A stretch of 64,000 nucleotides of DNA from Pterobdella sp. o SKG-2022 (taxonomy: Eukaryota; Annelida; Clitellata; Hirudinida; Piscicolidae), in NCBI GenBank assembly GCA_964035795.1, contig OZ038322.1, forward strand, positions 11,238,038-11,302,037. Direction: 5' to 3'. The notes below the pieces were generated by a model. It ran no database searches and was not told the origin of the DNA. It was given only the letters and a program-made list of their open reading frames with translations. Shown here one piece after another: positions 61,898-64,000 of this stretch. Each line of letters opens with the position of its first letter. The stretch's first letter is position 1. A program made the translations under genes and the position numbers.

Positions 61898-64000
61898 GAG
61901 ATAATATTTTGTAATATATCGGTAAAAAGATCAAACCGCATTCTATTTTGTTGGTGGGAACAATGGTGCTCAAAAATCCCTTCATGAAGTCAGACACACT
62001 TAACACATCAACTCCGTTCCTTCTGAATTCTCTTATGCTCCTATCTCTCGGCATTCGTTCTGTTAGAATTTCATAAGCGCTGTTTAATAGGAAAATACAA
62101 TTCTTAACAAATTTTAGCTCATCGATAATGATGTGAACTTGTAATAATAAAATAAGAACCTGTAATGAGAAAAAAATGTCGATATTTGAAGCTGTTTTTT
62201 GTTTGCAGAGACATTAGATTGTGGAGATAATGTTGTGAGAAGAGAGGTTTTTGAATGAAACTTTTATCATTTACTGGCAAATATTCGATAAGAGACTTAA
62301 ATTTTTCTAAGATCCCCAAAAGAGTTTTGATGTGTTGTTCTAAGGTGGAGTCATCCGAACTGGAAACCCTGTTGAATTTATATTCCTACAATGTTTTACG
62401 TCGAATAGAGCTTTGTTAGAATTCTTTAAATATGTATGCGTAACATTCTCTCATTTTAAATGCTGTTTTGAAAAAAAAAGAAGAGGAAAATAAAACTAAT
62501 TAATTTAAAACATGAAGCTTTCCGTATTTCAAAGTTGCATTATCAAGTGTTTTTATTTATTTCTTTCTAAATTAATTTAGTCTTACAAAGTTTCTTATTC
62601 TCAATTCTCATATTAATTTGTTATATATATTTTTCATGCAAAAAATTTGATAAGATCGATATAAATATATTATCAAAATGCGAATTCATTTTTATTAATT
62701 GCCAAAGTGTCAAAGAATGTTTTAAAAAAATTGAGATATATTTGGTCTCACATGAGATCATTGATGGTGGTAAGAGTGCTGCAACTCAGCACCACTTTCC
62801 ATGGTTTAGTAGCCGTCTGCTTGTTGATCAGCTCCAGCATTTTGCTCAATACATCTGCACACGAGATGTTAATTCACGTGAATACTTTTCAGTTTTCATT
62901 TATTCATAAAAAAGTACATATTTTGAAACAAAATTAAATTAATAATTGAGCGTGAAATGGCGTAAACCTTGTTAAGTATTTGAAAACCAAAAAAAAATCA
63001 ACTAACCTGTACAGAAATTCAACAAGGTATCTTCTTCGATATATACCTGTCCCCCCTTGCCAAAAACAACCTCGAAACGCTGTGATTTCACATCCATTAT
63101 ATCCTTATACACCAAAAACTTCACCCTAAGGTCTTTCTTGAGCTCTATGAGATTAGGTATCTCATTTAACACCGGCAAATCTTCATTATAAATTAATACA
63201 AAACATTGGACATTGTTTAGAGGTCTCAGTAGAGTGATATTATGAGGATCGAATGAAAAAGCGCCTTTGGATGTCAGAAAATCCTTTGAAATATAACAAA
63301 AGCATGAGAGTGTAAGTGCTTATGAAAATATATGGCATAATATGTGAATTTGAGTATTTATTATGGCATTTTAGGAAAAAAATAATGGATATCTTAAGCA
63401 GTTTGGGCATCTGTAACGATAAAGGAATAGAATGATTTTCAGTAAAATAATTTCTAACCTGTATTTCCTTACTGATTGAACGCTCTTTATTGAAGATGAA
63501 AATACGTCTATGAGAAGTTTCAACAGGGTTCGGCTTGGCGTCTGATTTGATCGAATCAGAGGCGAAACTACTTTGTACATTAGTATTTAAAGGCATATTC
63601 ACTTGTTGTATATTGGGGACAATGTAAGTAGACGGAGGGTTATTGAATTGAGGTTGTGGGTAAAAAGAAGCATTGGGATAAGGGGTCTGATGAGGTATGA
63701 AAGCTTGAGGTGGATATGTGTTATAAGGAATATTATACGATTGGTAAGGATAGTATTGTTGGAAAGGGGGTTGAGAAAACTGGCAAGGTTGCACATTCCA
63801 ACCAATATTCTGTGCTTGTAAAGCTTCATTGTGGTTTTCTGTGTTATTCTGCGAAGTAATGTCGTCAAATGTGGGGGTGGTGGCTCGGTTTATGCTTTCG
63901 ATAGTCTCCTTGTTCGTTTGACCCTCTATTGAGGTGATTTTATTGTCTTCGAAAAATGTTTCATTTTGAAAAATTGTTTTATAATTGATAGTATTTCTCT
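61881..64000 (-). CDS. TASOR: TASOR-like protein, 3' part (gene continues beyond the window)
   Basis: Five exons on the minus strand: 63459 to the window edge, 63007-63283, 62752-62854, 62160-62368 and 61881-62059, with phases agreeing. The first is Asn/Thr-rich, then Pro/Gln/Tyr-rich (YQSYNIPYNTYPPQAF), ending SISKEIQ. The rest form an alternating helix/strand domain: KGAFSFDPHNITLLRPLNNV, FLVYKDIMDVKSQRFEVVF, GKGGQVYIEEDTLLNF, VLSKMLELINKQTATKPWKV, then FFLITERMPRDRSIREFRRN and GVDVLSVSDFMKGFLSTI. The order GGxxxxxEDxLLN, W(K)VxL, H/FxxLTER, GVxVxxxxDFMxxF resembles the C-terminal domain of TASOR/TASOR2, the scaffold of the HUSH complex that silences integrated and retroelement DNA through H3K9 methylation. 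The catalytically dead PARP-like domain expected further upstream is off the window. Assignment rests on recollected family pattern. Confidence 0.6.

Noticed and set aside
63371..63868. Alternative minus- and plus-strand frames near the right edge
   Set aside because: They are shadows of the Pro/Gln/Tyr-rich exon of the TASOR-like gene in other frames.

Overview
Animal nuclear DNA: very AT-rich, with spliced genes, LINE retrotransposon copies, tRNA-derived SINEs and a 200-base assembly gap. The gene set (ARID3, AAMP, PLK4, TIMM13, MTFP1, rabaptin with a FYVE domain, HLCS, a TASOR-like protein) is metazoan, most likely invertebrate bilaterian. A relic 5S rRNA segment resembles arthropod 5S genes, so an AT-rich arthropod is my best guess, but the lineage is not settled. 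Exon boundaries were read by hand from splice signals, reading phase and family resemblance.

Layout. 1-10.4 kb is almost all non-coding, with a possible secretory first exon (3643), a huge (GAT)n tract and the gap. 10.4-15.8 kb (-) carries the first three coding exons of an ARID3/dead-ringer gene. Its later exons were not found and the gene may run off the left edge. 18.4-18.6 kb (+) has two exons matching a midasin (MDN1) AAA module with no further exons seen. 19.5-25.7 kb is compact: AAMP, V-ATPase subunit G and a RING-NHL protein (+), then TIMM13 (-) converging on the RING-NHL gene. 26.6-37.4 kb (+) is PLK4, with a 4.7-kb intron and two fold-back repeats. 38.8-39.2 kb holds LINE debris. 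39.6-42.2 kb has RWDD4 (+), an unidentified small gene (-), MTFP1 (+) and a 55-codon ORF (-). 42.5-53.9 kb (-) is a complete 20-exon rabaptin-5-type gene ending in a FYVE finger. Its introns hold a disabled LINE, a 5S rRNA relic and a SINE. 54.6-61.2 kb (+) is holocarboxylase synthetase with two LINE fragments in its introns. 61.9-64.0 kb (-) is the 3' part of a TASOR-like gene, running off the right edge.

The genes are unrelated housekeeping genes (mitochondrial import and fission, V-ATPase, endosome tethering, centriole duplication, biotin transfer, chromatin), not a functional cluster. The coherent extra layer is mobile DNA: LINEs whose 3' ends run into ATG/GAT simple repeats, a tRNA-Ile-like SINE family with two copies here, a fold-back family sharing a palindromic motif at three loci, and the 5S-derived segment. 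I found no CRISPR array, operon-like system or clearly new multi-gene system. The most notable items are the TASOR-like gene, the repeat families, the midasin exons and some unusual residues in HLCS and the FYVE finger.
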